From Thermomonas sp. XSG (lineage in GTDB: Bacteria; Pseudomonadota; Gammaproteobacteria; Xanthomonadales; Xanthomonadaceae), in NCBI RefSeq assembly GCF_014678725.1, contig NZ_CP061497.1, forward strand, positions 186,001 through 250,000: a stretch of 64,000 nucleotides of DNA, in the 5' to 3' direction. The position numbers and the translations under genes were made by a program. Below the pieces are notes generated by a model. The model saw only the letters and a list, made by a program, of their open reading frames with translations, did not search any database and was not told the origin of the DNA. Shown here piece by piece: positions 23,301 through 32,260 of the stretch. Each line of letters starts with the position of its first letter. The first letter of the stretch is position 1.

Positions 23301-24308
23301 CTCAAGATCGACACCCACGCCCACTACCTGCCGCGCGACTGGCCGGACCTCGCCAGCAAGTACGGCGACAACCGCTTCCCGGTGATCCACCACGGCGACG
23401 ACGGCCGCCACCGTATCTACAAGGACGGCAAGTTCTTCCGCGAGATATGGCCGAAGACCTGGGACCCGCAGATCCGCATCGACGACTACGCCGGCTTCGG
23501 CGTGCAGGTGCAGGTGCTGTCCACGGTGCCGGTGATGTTCAGCTACTGGGCCAGGGCGCACCAGGCGCTGGAGCTGCACCGCGCGCTCAACGACCACTTG
23601 GCGCAGACCTGCCGCGATTTCCCACGCCATTACGCGGGCATCGGCACGGTGCCGCTGCAGTCGCCGCAGCTCGCCGTGCGCGAGCTGGAGCGTTGCATGG
23701 ACGAGCTGGGCCTACAGGGCGTGCAGATCGGCAGCCATGTCGAAGCCATGAACCTGGACGCGCCGGAGCTGTTAGAATTTTTCGAGGCGGCCAGCGAGCT
23801 GGGCGCCGCCATCCTCGTGCACCCCTGGGACATGATGGGCGCCGAGTCGATGCCGAAGTACTGGCTGCCGTGGCTGGTCGGCATGCCGGCGGAGCAGTCG
23901 CGTGCCGCCTGCTGCCTGGTGTTCGGCGGCGTGCTGGAACGCCTGCCGAAGCTGCGCATCGCGCTGGCCCACGGCGGCGGCAGCTTCCCCTACACCATCG
24001 GCCGGATCGAGCACGGGTTCAACATGCGCCCCGACCTCGTCGCCACCGACAATTTCCGCAATCCGCGCGAGTATCTGAAGCGCCTGTACTTCGATTCCTG
24101 GGTGGCCGATGACGCCGCGCTGCGCTACCTGCTCGAAGTCTGCGGCAGCGAGCGGGTGATGCTGGGCACCGACTATCCGTTCCCGCTGGGCGAACAGGTG
24201 CCTGGCGAAGGCATCGAACGGCTCGACCTGGCCGACGCGCAGCGCGCACGGCTTTACCACGGCACCGCGCTGGAATGGCTGGGCCTGTCCGCATCGAGGT
24301 TTACATGA
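23298..24308 (+). CDS. 2-amino-3-carboxymuconate-6-semialdehyde decarboxylase (ACMSD)
   Basis: 336 residues. Amidohydrolase-fold, metal-dependent decarboxylase that diverts the 3-hydroxyanthranilate oxidation product away from quinolinate (and NAD) towards 2-aminomuconate catabolism. Metal ligands are visible: HAHYLP (about 7-12), [11 protein letters not shown] near 175, [10 protein letters not shown] near 225, and the catalytic-type Asp in [10 protein letters not shown] near 290. Length equals the family. Its TGA overlaps the kynU ATG (ATGA at 24305), so it is coupled to kynureninase, which supports ACMSD over other amidohydrolases. 3-hydroxyanthranilate dioxygenase is not in the window. Confidence 0.9.
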   Translation: MLKIDTHAHYLPRDWPDLASKYGDNRFPVIHHGDDGRHRIYKDGKFFREIWPKTWDPQIRIDDYAGFGVQVQVLSTVPVMFSYWARAHQALELHRALNDHLAQTCRDFPRHYAGIGTVPLQSPQLAVRELERCMDELGLQGVQIGSHVEAMNLDAPELLEFFEAASELGAAILVHPWDMMGAESMPKYWLPWLVGMPAEQSRAACCLVFGGVLERLPKLRIALAHGGGSFPYTIGRIEHGFNMRPDLVATDNFRNPREYLKRLYFDSWVADDAALRYLLEVCGSERVMLGTDYPFPLGEQVPGEGIERLDLADAQRARLYHGTALEWLGLSASRFT

Positions 24309-25579
24309 CCGAGCTCTACACCGACCACCACGCGTCCGCGCTCGATGCGGCCGACCCGCTGCGCCACTTCCGCGACGAGTTCCACCTGCCGCTGCACGAC
24401 GGCGCGCCACAGGCCTACTTCGTCGGCAACTCGCTGGGCCTGCAGCCGAAGGGCGCCCGCGCCCATGTCGAGGAGGTGCTGGACAAATGGGCGCGCGAGG
24501 CGGTGGAAGGCCATTTCACCGGCAGCGCGCAATGGATGCCCTACCACGAACTGGTGCGCGACCCGCTGGCGCGGGTGGTCGGCGCGCAGCCATCGGAAGT
24601 GGTGGCGATGAACTCGCTGACCGCCAACCTGCATTTCATGCTGGTCAGCTTCTACCGCCCCACCCGCGAGCGGCCGGTGCTGCTGATGGAGGCCGGCGCA
24701 TTCCCGTCCGACCGCTACGCGCTGGAATCGCAGGTGCGCTTCCATGGCTTCGATCCGGCCGAGGCGCTGGTCGAAGTGGCGCCGGACAACGCCGACGGCA
24801 CTTTCTCGATGGCCGCGATCGAGCGCGCCATCGCCGAGCATGGCCCGCGCCTTGCCACCATCGTCTGGCCGGGCGTGCAGTACCGCACCGGGCAGGCCTT
24901 CGACCTCAGGGAAATCGCGCGGCTGGGGCACGCGGCCGGCGCGGTGGTGGGCTTCGACCTCGCCCACGGCGTCGGCAACCTGCCGCTGCAATTGCACGAT
25001 GCCGACGCCGACTTCGCGGTCTGGTGCCACTACAAATACATGAACGCCGGTCCCGGCGCGGTGGCCGGCTGCTTCGTCCACGAACGCCATGCCCGCACCG
25101 ACCGCCCGCGCTTCGCCGGCTGGTGGGGCAACGATGCGTCGGTGCGCTTCAAGATGGGCCCGCAGTTCTCGCCCACGCCGGGCGCCGACGGCTGGCAGCT
25201 GTCCAACCCGCCGATCCTTGGCCTGGCGCCGCTGCGCGCCTCGCTGGAGCAGTTCGACCGCGCCACGTTGCCGGCGCTGCGGGCGAAATCGGAACAGCTC
25301 ACCGGCTACCTCGAGCAACTGATCGACACCGGCCTGCGCGACGTGCTGCAGGTGGCCACGCCGCGCGACCCCGTGCAGCGCGGCTGCCAGCTTTCCATCC
25401 GCGTGATCGGCGGCCGTGAGCGCGGTCGCGAACTGTTCGATTTCCTCGCCGCGCGCGGCGTGCTTGGCGACTGGCGCGAGCCGGACGTGATCCGCATCTC
25501 GCCGGTGCCGCTGTACAACAACTTTGCCGACGTGCTGCGCTTCGCCCGCACCGTCAAGGAGTGGCGCGATGGGCGCTGA
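24305..25579 (+). CDS. kynU: Kynureninase
   Basis: 424 residues from ATG 24305, chosen for the four-base overlap with the preceding stop. PLP enzyme cleaving (3-hydroxy)kynurenine to (3-hydroxy)anthranilate and alanine. Family signatures: [14 protein letters not shown] (about 33-46), [13 protein letters not shown] near 220, and the PLP lysine in [18 protein letters not shown] near 246. Middle gene of the ACMSD-kynU-kmo operon; kmo starts inside its last codons. Confidence 0.97.
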   Translation: MTELYTDHHASALDAADPLRHFRDEFHLPLHDGAPQAYFVGNSLGLQPKGARAHVEEVLDKWAREAVEGHFTGSAQWMPYHELVRDPLARVVGAQPSEVVAMNSLTANLHFMLVSFYRPTRERPVLLMEAGAFPSDRYALESQVRFHGFDPAEALVEVAPDNADGTFSMAAIERAIAEHGPRLATIVWPGVQYRTGQAFDLREIARLGHAAGAVVGFDLAHGVGNLPLQLHDADADFAVWCHYKYMNAGPGAVAGCFVHERHARTDRPRFAGWWGNDASVRFKMGPQFSPTPGADGWQLSNPPILGLAPLRASLEQFDRATLPALRAKSEQLTGYLEQLIDTGLRDVLQVATPRDPVQRGCQLSIRVIGGRERGRELFDFLAARGVLGDWREPDVIRISPVPLYNNFADVLRFARTVKEWRDGR

Positions 25580-26915
25580 GCGCGATATCACCATCATCGG
25601 CGGCGGCCTGGCCGGCGCCCTGCTTGCCATCCTGCTGGCCCGGCGCGGCTGGTCGGTGGACGTGTTCGAGCGACGCGGCGACCCGCGCGTGGACGGCTAC
25701 GCCGGCGGTCGCTCGATCAACCTCGCGTTGGCCGAACGCGGATTGCACGCACTGCGCCAGGCCGGTGCCGACGACGCGGTGCTGCAGCAGGCGGTGATGA
25801 TGCGTGGCCGCTACGTGCATCCGCTGCACGGCGAGCCCGGCCTGCAGCGCTACGGCCGCGACGATTCGGAAGTGATCTGGTCGATCAACCGCGGCGAGCT
25901 GAATATCGTGCTGCTGACCATCGCCGAATCCCACGGCGCGCGCCTCCACTTCGACCACGCACTGGAGCGGGTGGACTTCATCGACCGCATCGCCTCCTTC
26001 CGCCACCACGAGCAGCAGGTGAAGCGGCCGTTCCAGGCGCTGGTCGGCGCGGACGGTGCCGGCTCCACCCTGCGCGCGGAAATGGCGAAAGTGCAGCCGC
26101 TGGGCGAGCGCACCGAATGGCTGGACCACGGCTACAAGGAACTGGAAATCCCGCCGGCCGCCGACGGCGGCTTCCGCATCGAGCCCAACGCGCTGCATAT
26201 CTGGCCGCGCGGCCACTACATGTGCATCGCCCTGCCCAACGACGAGCGCACCTTCACGGTGACGCTGTTCATGCCGCATGCGGGCAGCTACCCCAGCTTC
26301 GAGCAGGTCCAGACCGGCGACGATGCGCTGGAGCTCTTCCGGCGTGACTTCCCCGACGCCCTGCCGCTGATCCCCGCGCTGCGCCACGATTACGATGCCA
26401 ATCCGGTCGGCAGCCTGGCCACGCTCTACCTCGACCATTGGCACGTGGGCGGCCACGCGATGCTGCTGGGCGATGCCGCGCACGCGATGGTGCCCTTCCA
26501 CGGTCAGGGCATGAACTGCGCGTTCGAGGACTGCGTGGCATTGGCCGAACATATGGAACGCGCGCCGGCGCTGGGCCATGCATTCGCCGCATTCGAGGCC
26601 GAGCGCAAGCCGAATGCCGAGGCGATCCAGAAGATGGCGCTGGAGAACTACATCGAGATGCGCGACAAGGTGGACGATGCGGACTTCCTGCTCCAGCGCG
26701 ATCTGGAGCTGGCCCTGCAGGAACGCCACCCCGGCCGTTTCGTGCCGCACTACGCCATGGTCACCTTCATGCGCATCCCCTATGCCACCGCCCTGCATCG
26801 CAGCGAAGTGCAGCGCGGGATCCTGGTCGAGGCAACGCGTGGACTCAACTCGCTGGACGAGATGGATTGGGCCGCAGTGGATGCCGACGTGCTGGCGAAA
26901 CTCGACGTCCTGTAG
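25569..26915 (+). CDS. kmo: Kynurenine 3-monooxygenase
   Basis: 448 residues. FAD/NADPH hydroxylase making 3-hydroxykynurenine. FAD motif ITIIGGGLAGALLAILLARRG at the N-terminus, GYAGGRSINLALAERG near 40, and the second FAD motif MLLGDAAHAMVPFHGQGMNCAFEDC near 300. The ATG at 25569 has AAGGAG upstream and overlaps the kynU end by 11 bases. Bacterial KMO lacks the mitochondrial anchor, as here. The TAG stop lies inside the GTAG head of a REP element (26912-26915). Confidence 0.97.
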   Translation: MGAERDITIIGGGLAGALLAILLARRGWSVDVFERRGDPRVDGYAGGRSINLALAERGLHALRQAGADDAVLQQAVMMRGRYVHPLHGEPGLQRYGRDDSEVIWSINRGELNIVLLTIAESHGARLHFDHALERVDFIDRIASFRHHEQQVKRPFQALVGADGAGSTLRAEMAKVQPLGERTEWLDHGYKELEIPPAADGGFRIEPNALHIWPRGHYMCIALPNDERTFTVTLFMPHAGSYPSFEQVQTGDDALELFRRDFPDALPLIPALRHDYDANPVGSLATLYLDHWHVGGHAMLLGDAAHAMVPFHGQGMNCAFEDCVALAEHMERAPALGHAFAAFEAERKPNAEAIQKMALENYIEMRDKVDDADFLLQRDLELALQERHPGRFVPHYAMVTFMRIPYATALHRSEVQRGILVEATRGLNSLDEMDWAAVDADVLAKLDVL

Positions 26916-26990
26916 GAGCGCACGGAACGGGCGCGAACGCTGCCGCAGGATCACGCAAAGAGCATCGCGCCCCTGCGGTGCACTCCTACA
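26911..26990. repeat. REP doublet (GTAG/SMAG-like), inverted pair
   Basis: Two inward-facing copies: TGTAGGAGCGCAC at 26911-26923 and GTGCACTCCTACA at 26978-26990, 12 of 13 bases complementary. They match the GTAGGAG-headed REP elements known from Stenotrophomonas (SMAG) and Xanthomonas. The left copy supplies the kmo stop codon, and the right copy supplies four bases of the sbcB -10 box. The hairpin could also stop or stabilise the kmo transcript. No second copy was noticed in the window. Confidence 0.8.
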
Positions 26991-27001
26991 ATAGTGCGAT
27001 G
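26987..27001 (+). promoter_or_regulatory. Putative leaderless promoter of sbcB
   Basis: TACAAT (26987-26992), six bases (AGTGCG), ATG at 26999. The TACA comes from the end of the REP doublet. There is no Shine-Dalgarno in the gap. Confidence 0.5.
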
Positions 27002-28447
27002 GCCGCTTCCTTCCTCTTCTACGACCTCGAAACCTTCGGCACCGACCCGCGCCGCAGTCGCATCGCGCAGTTCGCCGCGATCCGCACCGACCTTGAACTG
27101 AACGAGATCGATGCGCCGATTGACGTGCTGGTGCGGCCCGCCGATGACCTGCTGCCCTCGCCCGGCGCCAGCATGGTCACCGGGCTGACGCCGCAGGCGT
27201 TGCTGCGCGATGGCGTCAACGAAGCCACCGCATTCGCCCGCATCGCCGACGAGATGGGCCAGCCCGACACCTGCAGCGTGGGCTACAACTCGCTGCGCTT
27301 CGATGACGAATTCGTCCGCTACGGCCTGTACCGCAATTTCCACGATCCGTACGAACGGGAGTGGCGCGGCGGCAATTCGCGCTGGGACCTGCTCGATGCA
27401 CTGCGGCTGATGCACGCGCTTCGCCCGGACGGCCTGGTCTGGCGCCAGCGCGAGGACGGCAAGGGCACCAGCTTCCGGCTGGAACACCTTGCAGAGGACA
27501 ACGGGCTGCGCGAAGGCATGGCGCACGAAGCCCTGAGCGACGTACGCGCGCTGATCGGGGTGGCGCGTCGTTTCAAACAGGCCCAGCCGCGCCTGTGGGA
27601 CTACGCCCTGCGCCTGCGCGACAAGCGCTTTGCCGCCTCGCTGCTGGACACGGTGGCGATGACGCCCTTGCTGCACGTCTCGCAGCGCTACCCCGCCGCG
27701 CGCCTGTGCGCCGCACCGGTGTTGCCGCTTGCACGGCATCCGCAGATCGACTCTCGGGTGGTGGTGTTCGACCTCGACGCCGATCCGGAACCGCTGCTGG
27801 CGCTGGACGCCGACGCCATCGCCGCGCGCCTGTACGTCCGGCAGGAGGACCTGCCCGAAGGCGAGCTGCGCATTCCGCTGAAGGAAGTGCATACCAACAG
27901 GTGTCCGGCGCTGGTGCGCTGGGACCATCTGCGCCCGGACGATTTCGCCCGGCTCGGCGTCGACGCCGGCCTCGCCGAAGCACGCGCGCAGCGCCTGCGC
28001 GCAGCCGGCCCCGCGCTGGCGGAAAAAGTCCGCCGCGTATACGCACGAGAGCGGCAGGCCGCGGCGGCCGACCCGGATGCCGCCCTGTACGACGGCTTCC
28101 TCGGCGAGGGCGACAAGCGGCTGTTCGCCCAGCTGCGGGGAACCCCGCCGCAACTGCTGGGGCGCGCAAGCTTCGCCTTCCGTGACCCGCGCCTGCCCGA
28201 ACTCCTGTTCCGCTACCGCGCGCGCAACTGGCCGGAGACCCTGCTGCCGGCGGAGCGCGCTGACTGGGACGCCTATCGCCGCCGCCGGCTGCTGACCGAT
28301 GCGGGCCTGTCGGAACTGACCTTGGCGCAATACCGCGAGGACATCGCGCGGCTGCGCGACGAGCACGCCAATGCCCCCGACCGGCTGGCCCTGCTCGACC
28401 AGCTCTCGGCCTGGGGTGACCAGCTCGCCGCCGGGCTGGGCGGCTGA
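26999..28447 (+). CDS. sbcB: Exodeoxyribonuclease I
   Basis: 482 residues. Processive 3' to 5' single-strand exonuclease of the DEDDh group. Exo I motif FLFYDLETFGTDPRRSRIAQF (residues 5-25), VGYNSLRFDDEFVRYGLYRNF near 100, and the third motif MAHEALSDVRALIGVA near 175; then the SH3-like and C-terminal helical regions (TNRCPALV near 300). The frame is open far upstream, but the protein family begins at this ATG. Confidence 0.96.
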   Translation: MAASFLFYDLETFGTDPRRSRIAQFAAIRTDLELNEIDAPIDVLVRPADDLLPSPGASMVTGLTPQALLRDGVNEATAFARIADEMGQPDTCSVGYNSLRFDDEFVRYGLYRNFHDPYEREWRGGNSRWDLLDALRLMHALRPDGLVWRQREDGKGTSFRLEHLAEDNGLREGMAHEALSDVRALIGVARRFKQAQPRLWDYALRLRDKRFAASLLDTVAMTPLLHVSQRYPAARLCAAPVLPLARHPQIDSRVVVFDLDADPEPLLALDADAIAARLYVRQEDLPEGELRIPLKEVHTNRCPALVRWDHLRPDDFARLGVDAGLAEARAQRLRAAGPALAEKVRRVYARERQAAAADPDAALYDGFLGEGDKRLFAQLRGTPPQLLGRASFAFRDPRLPELLFRYRARNWPETLLPAERADWDAYRRRRLLTDAGLSELTLAQYREDIARLRDEHANAPDRLALLDQLSAWGDQLAAGLGG

Positions 28448-28482
28448 CCGCTACACTGATACAGGACTTCCGGAGCCGCGCC

Positions 28483-29022
28483 GTGTCGAAGAAGCTGAAG
28501 TGGATCCTGGCCATCGCCATCGGCCTGCTGCTGGCCCTGTTCGCGTATGCGGCGGCGGGCCCCTACCTGGCCGTCAACGGCATCCGCAACCTCGTCGCCA
28601 GCAACCGGTACGACGAGCTGTGGCGTTTCGTCGACTTCGACCGCCTGCGCGAGGACCTGCGTCCGCAGGTGCAGGAACGGATCGCCCGCGGCATCATCGG
28701 TCGCGTCAGTCCTGGCCAGGCCGACAAGGCGGTTGGCGAGCTCACTGCGATGGTCGCGAAGCCGGCGGTCGATGCGATGGTATCGCCGCAGGGCATCAGC
28801 ACCCTGCTCACCGGTAGCGCCTTGGCGCGCCAGATGGCGGGCAAGGTGGAACCCGACGGCAAGGCGCGCGCCGCGGACCCGCTGAAGGACGCGCAGACCC
28901 GGTTCGAATCGCCCTCGCTGTTCACCGCCACGGTGTCGAATGCCGAAGGCAAGCCGGTGGTGTTCGAGTTCCATCGCGATGGGCTGTCCTGGAAACTCGC
29001 GGGATTGCGCCTGCCTGAGTAA
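28483..29022 (+). CDS. DUF2939 domain protein
   Basis: 179 residues from a GTG start with CGGAG about nine bases upstream. An N-terminal membrane anchor (KKLKWILAIAIGLLLALFAYAAAGPY) is followed by a periplasmic domain of the DUF2939 type, with repeated family features YLAVNGIRNLVASNRYDELWRFVDF and a C-terminal beta portion (FEFHRDGLSWKLAGLRLP). Function unknown. It follows sbcB by 35 bases on the same strand and ends 21 bases from the convergent polymerase gene. Confidence 0.8.
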   Translation: MSKKLKWILAIAIGLLLALFAYAAAGPYLAVNGIRNLVASNRYDELWRFVDFDRLREDLRPQVQERIARGIIGRVSPGQADKAVGELTAMVAKPAVDAMVSPQGISTLLTGSALARQMAGKVEPDGKARAADPLKDAQTRFESPSLFTATVSNAEGKPVVFEFHRDGLSWKLAGLRLPE

Positions 29023-29043
29023 CGCGAGCGCGCGCCGGCTCTC

Positions 29044-30432
29044 TCACCCGACGCCAGCGCGCGTTCCTTCGGTATCGCCAGTCGTCGCAGCGGCACCACT
29101 GCGGCGGGAGCCGCGGGGACTGGCATCCGCGAGACTGGCCAGCATCAACCCCGCCAGTGCCCCGGTCGTCGACATCAACGCAAGCGTGCGCAAGGGATAG
29201 TCCGCCCACGAATGCGCCAGTACGGCGCAGATGGCGACAAAACAGCCGGCCGCGAGCGCGGCGCTGCGCCCCTCACTCCGGACGAGCTGCCAGCCCGAGA
29301 CCGCCAGCAGTCCGAGAACCAGCGCCAGCACCGCCATCCCCACCCAACCGGTGGCCAGCCACCACTGGGCATACTCGTTGTGGGCGTGGTTGACGTAACT
29401 GGCCAGCTGCAGCTGCGGCGGCGCAGCCTGCGCGAATACCGGAATAAATGCGCCAATGCCGGCACCCAGCGGCGCCTGGGCCTGGCCCGCCTTGAGCGTG
29501 GCAGCCGCCATGACGTGTCGCAGCTCCTCCGCCTGGTCGACCGCCATCCAGCCCATTGCCGCGCGCACGCCGATCACGGCCAACACTGCCACGCCCGCCA
29601 CGAGCAGCGCGGAACGCCTGCTGCGTCCGATCTCGCGCAACCGCAGCGCTCCCGTGAGCAGCAACGCCAGCGCCAGCGCCGGCAGTGCGATCGCCATGCC
29701 GGCACGCGAAGTGGACAGAGGCACCATCAGCAGGAAGAAGCCCGCCAGGCCCAGATACCACCAACGGCGATGCGGATGGGCCTGGCCACGCCGCGCGCGC
29801 AGGCGGGCCTCTGCCGCCAACCCCACCGCCAGCGCCATGCCGATGATGCAGGCAGTCGCCTGGTGGTTGGTATTGGCAAGCAGGCCGCCAAACCCGGCGT
29901 TGAAGTCCTGGTAAAGGCGCAGCGCGCTGTCGCGCGGCAGTCCGGCCTGGAAGAATGCAAACAGTACGTTGGCGGCCAGCACCACCACGACAGCCTGCAC
30001 CAGTCGCCGCCGCTGCGACTGGCTCAGTGCGGCCGCGGCGAGGAACGCCGCCACTGCCGGCAACAGCGCCCACAGTCCCTGCTCGGTCGCGAACGGCGAC
30101 AGGCTCCAGCGCGGCGCCGCCGCGACGCCTGCACTGGCCAGATCCGCGTGCAGCAGCTGGCGCGCCGGGGCAATCGCGCCGCCAGCAACCGGCAGCAGCT
30201 GCATGATCGGCACCAGCAGCACCAACGACACCGCAACGACGCCCCAGGCCACCGGCCCCGGCAAACCATCTTCGACGAGCACGCCCACCGCCAGCAGCAG
30301 CACCGGCAGCGCCAGCAGCTGCAGCCACTCATCAATGGCGGTGTCATCGGCGGTCACCCCGCCACCCAGCCAGCAGGCAATCAGCAGGATGAGGGTGGCA
30401 GGCAGCAGCAGGCGACGGGCAGATGCTTGCAT
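29044..30432 (-). CDS. O-antigen ligase/polymerase-type membrane protein
   Basis: 462 residues from ATG 30432. About 11 to 12 hydrophobic helices. The Wzy_C signature region is visible: VPLSTSRAGMAIALPALALAL near 235 and the long periplasmic loop with YVNHAHNEYAQWWLATGWVG near 355, the conserved His/Asn motif of polymerases that join lipid-linked sugar units. The upstream cytoplasmic motif NTNHQATACIIGMALA fits exopolysaccharide polymerases. Last gene of the exopolysaccharide locus; separated from the small secreted protein by an intrinsic terminator, so its dose depends on read-through or an unseen promoter. Confidence 0.88.
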   Translation of the reverse strand: MQASARRLLLPATLILLIACWLGGGVTADDTAIDEWLQLLALPVLLLAVGVLVEDGLPGPVAWGVVAVSLVLLVPIMQLLPVAGGAIAPARQLLHADLASAGVAAAPRWSLSPFATEQGLWALLPAVAAFLAAAALSQSQRRRLVQAVVVVLAANVLFAFFQAGLPRDSALRLYQDFNAGFGGLLANTNHQATACIIGMALAVGLAAEARLRARRGQAHPHRRWWYLGLAGFFLLMVPLSTSRAGMAIALPALALALLLTGALRLREIGRSRRSALLVAGVAVLAVIGVRAAMGWMAVDQAEELRHVMAAATLKAGQAQAPLGAGIGAFIPVFAQAAPPQLQLASYVNHAHNEYAQWWLATGWVGMAVLALVLGLLAVSGWQLVRSEGRSAALAAGCFVAICAVLAHSWADYPLRTLALMSTTGALAGLMLASLADASPRGSRRSGAAATTGDTEGTRAGVG

Positions 30433-30465
30433 CGGTGAACGGACTCCGACGAAGGGGAAACGAAA

Positions 30466-30491
30466 CAGGGCAGGTCTCTCGACCTGCCCTG
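30466..30491 (-). terminator. Intrinsic terminator after the FecR-like gene
   Basis: Perfect 11-base stem CAGGGCAGGTC/GACCTGCCCTG with a four-base loop, followed on the minus strand by TTTCGTTTCC. It lies 36 bases after the stop at 30527 and before the polymerase ATG at 30432. Confidence 0.8.
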
Positions 30492-30526
30492 CTGTGTTCG
30501 ACACGAGGCGCGCAAGCGCGCTGCCA

Positions 30527-30943
30527 TCAGAAGTGGCGGATACCGGTGCTCAGCGGACCAGCCGGCGTCTTGTCTTCGTTTTCGATCACGCCGGCTGCGA
30601 CCAGCGCGGAGATCGCGATGATGCCGGCATTCATGGCCGAGCTGCCACCGGTCTGACCCGGCACCGCGTTGCACTGGCTCGGCACGGTGTAGATGCCCGG
30701 CTGGTCGAGCTTGATCTTGCAGCCATTGCCGTAGGTCAGGAAGCCGCTGGAGCCGGCGTTGACCATGACCTTCTGACCCGCAGCCAGAGACTGGCCGCTG
30801 CTGGCGGATGCGTATTCGCCGCCGGCGCTGGTCATGATCGAACCACTCTCGACCTGCAAGGTGGCGCTGACGGGCTCCTGGGCAAACGCGGGGGTGGCGA
30901 ATGCAGCGGCGGCGGCAAGCAGTGCGGCGGCGATCTTGGTCAT
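30527..30943 (-). CDS. Small secreted FecR-like protein of the exopolysaccharide locus
   Basis: 138 residues from ATG 30943 with AAGGATG upstream. Signal peptide MTKIAAALLAAAAAFATPAFA, then a short beta-rich stretch (VSATLQVESGSIMTSAGGE, SLAAGQKVMVNAGSSGFLTYG, KIKLDQPGIYTVP) resembling the FecR fold, with two Cys (in GNGCKIKL and PSQCNAVP) that could pair. A C-terminal hydrophobic segment (NAGIIAISALVAAGVI) may anchor it. Function unknown. It has its own promoter and a strong terminator, so it is probably made at a different level from its neighbours; secreted structural or regulatory roles are both possible. Confidence 0.8.
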   Translation of the reverse strand: MTKIAAALLAAAAAFATPAFAQEPVSATLQVESGSIMTSAGGEYASASSGQSLAAGQKVMVNAGSSGFLTYGNGCKIKLDQPGIYTVPSQCNAVPGQTGGSSAMNAGIIAISALVAAGVIENEDKTPAGPLSTGIRHF

Positions 30944-30992
30944 GGCATCATCCTTGTTGGCGGTAGGGTCGGGGGAGGATCCCTCCGTCCCG

Positions 30993-31021
30993 AGGGTATC
31001 GGAAATTGCGGATCTTTGCAA
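30993..31021 (-). promoter_or_regulatory. Putative promoter of the FecR-like gene
   Basis: Minus strand: TTGCAA (31021-31016), 17 bases, TACCCT (30998-30993). It lies between the TPR gene stop (31037) and the ATG at 30943, giving a leader of about 45 bases. Confidence 0.45.
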
Positions 31022-31036
31022 TACGAAACATGACAC

Positions 31037-32260
31037 TCATTCAGGTTGCCGCTTCAACCGGAAGCCGGTCAGCCACAGGTCACCCGCAACCTGCTGCCCT
31101 GCCCCACTGGGCACGGGATTTTCCAGACGGAGCCATTGTCCGGGACACCCTACAGGAGGCACCGTGAATTCCATGTCGACATCCATCCAGTCGAAACTCC
31201 CTTGGAGCGCCTCACTCCTTCCCACCACGCGCGCCGGCCCGGCACAGGCAATGCGCCATTGCAGCCCCATTTCGCTCCGCACCGCTCGGGCACGAGCACG
31301 CAAGAGCATCCGATAACGCCCGGGTGCGAGCATCAATGCCTGCTCCAGTCCGGCATTCGGCACGCGCCGACCAAGGAACTGCAGGTGGACGATCCGGCTG
31401 CCGGCCTCTTTCCCTGGCTCGAACTCCATGAGCACGCCAGGCACGCGCCGGCGACGCCAGTCAAACCCGGTGCCGGACGGATCCAATGCAAAGTCGCCGT
31501 TGTAGAGGAGTGGCAATCGGCCGCCGGGTTTGTTGGCGCTGCTCGCCCAGCGTGCATACGCTTCGCCCCAACGCCCTTGACTGATCAGGCCATCAAGCCA
31601 GCGCGAGTACTCATCCGCCGACAATCCACCCTCGTCCTGCAGGGCCTGCATCACCTGCCCTGCAGCCAAGGGACTGCCGGTTTTCGGATGGCGCAGCGCC
31701 GCCAACACGCCTGCGCGCCACGGGGGATCGCTGCGCAGGACCTGCGCCAGCGCCTTTGCAAACACGGCATCCTGCGCCATCTGTACCAAGGCAGGATGGA
31801 CCTTGTCGGTACGCCATGGCGCCACCCGCAGCAACGCATCGATCTGCACCAGCGCCTGCGGATAGTCGCCCTGCTGCAGGAAGTGTCGCGCCAGCCAGGC
31901 GCGCGTTGCCTGGTCGCGCGGCGCGCGGCGCGCGGCGATCTGGTAAAGCTGCAGCGCCCGCTCCTGGTCGCCCTCCCGCTCGCTGGTAGCAGCGAGGATC
32001 CGGAATGCCTGTCCCTGCAATGGCTCGCGCTCCAGCAGCCGCGTGGCGGTCACTCTCGCCGCGGCCGCATTGCCGTCTGCCAACTGGCGTTCGGCCAATC
32101 CGAGCAGTGCGGCGGGATCACCTGGGCGCCAGCGCAGGGCGCGCAGCGGATCGCTTGATGCGTAGCGCTCCGCCTGCATCTGGCCCACCACGCGCCACCC
32201 GGCAAAAAGGCATGCCAAGGCAACCGCCGCCAGCACAAGCCGGCCTGACAACACCCTCAT
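31037..32260 (-). CDS. Membrane-anchored TPR protein with C-terminal jelly-roll-like domain
   Basis: 407 residues from ATG 32260, whose ATGA overlaps the stop of the J-domain gene. N-terminal membrane anchor (MRVLSGRLVLAAVALACLFAGWRVV), TPR-like helical repeats (about 40-170: PAALLGLAERQLADGNAAAA, QAFRILAATSEREGDQERAL, ATRAWLARHFLQQGDYPQAL), then a region that begins LLYNGDFALDPSGTGFDWR near 255 and alternates strands to the end (YRMLLRARARAVRSEMGLQW). The last part resembles galactose-binding or carbohydrate-binding jelly rolls by eye. Probably periplasmic, perhaps bridging polymer and the assembly machine. No family name is certain. Confidence 0.75.
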   Translation of the reverse strand: MRVLSGRLVLAAVALACLFAGWRVVGQMQAERYASSDPLRALRWRPGDPAALLGLAERQLADGNAAAARVTATRLLEREPLQGQAFRILAATSEREGDQERALQLYQIAARRAPRDQATRAWLARHFLQQGDYPQALVQIDALLRVAPWRTDKVHPALVQMAQDAVFAKALAQVLRSDPPWRAGVLAALRHPKTGSPLAAGQVMQALQDEGGLSADEYSRWLDGLISQGRWGEAYARWASSANKPGGRLPLLYNGDFALDPSGTGFDWRRRRVPGVLMEFEPGKEAGSRIVHLQFLGRRVPNAGLEQALMLAPGRYRMLLRARARAVRSEMGLQWRIACAGPARVVGRSEALQGSFDWMDVDMEFTVPPVGCPGQWLRLENPVPSGAGQQVAGDLWLTGFRLKRQPE

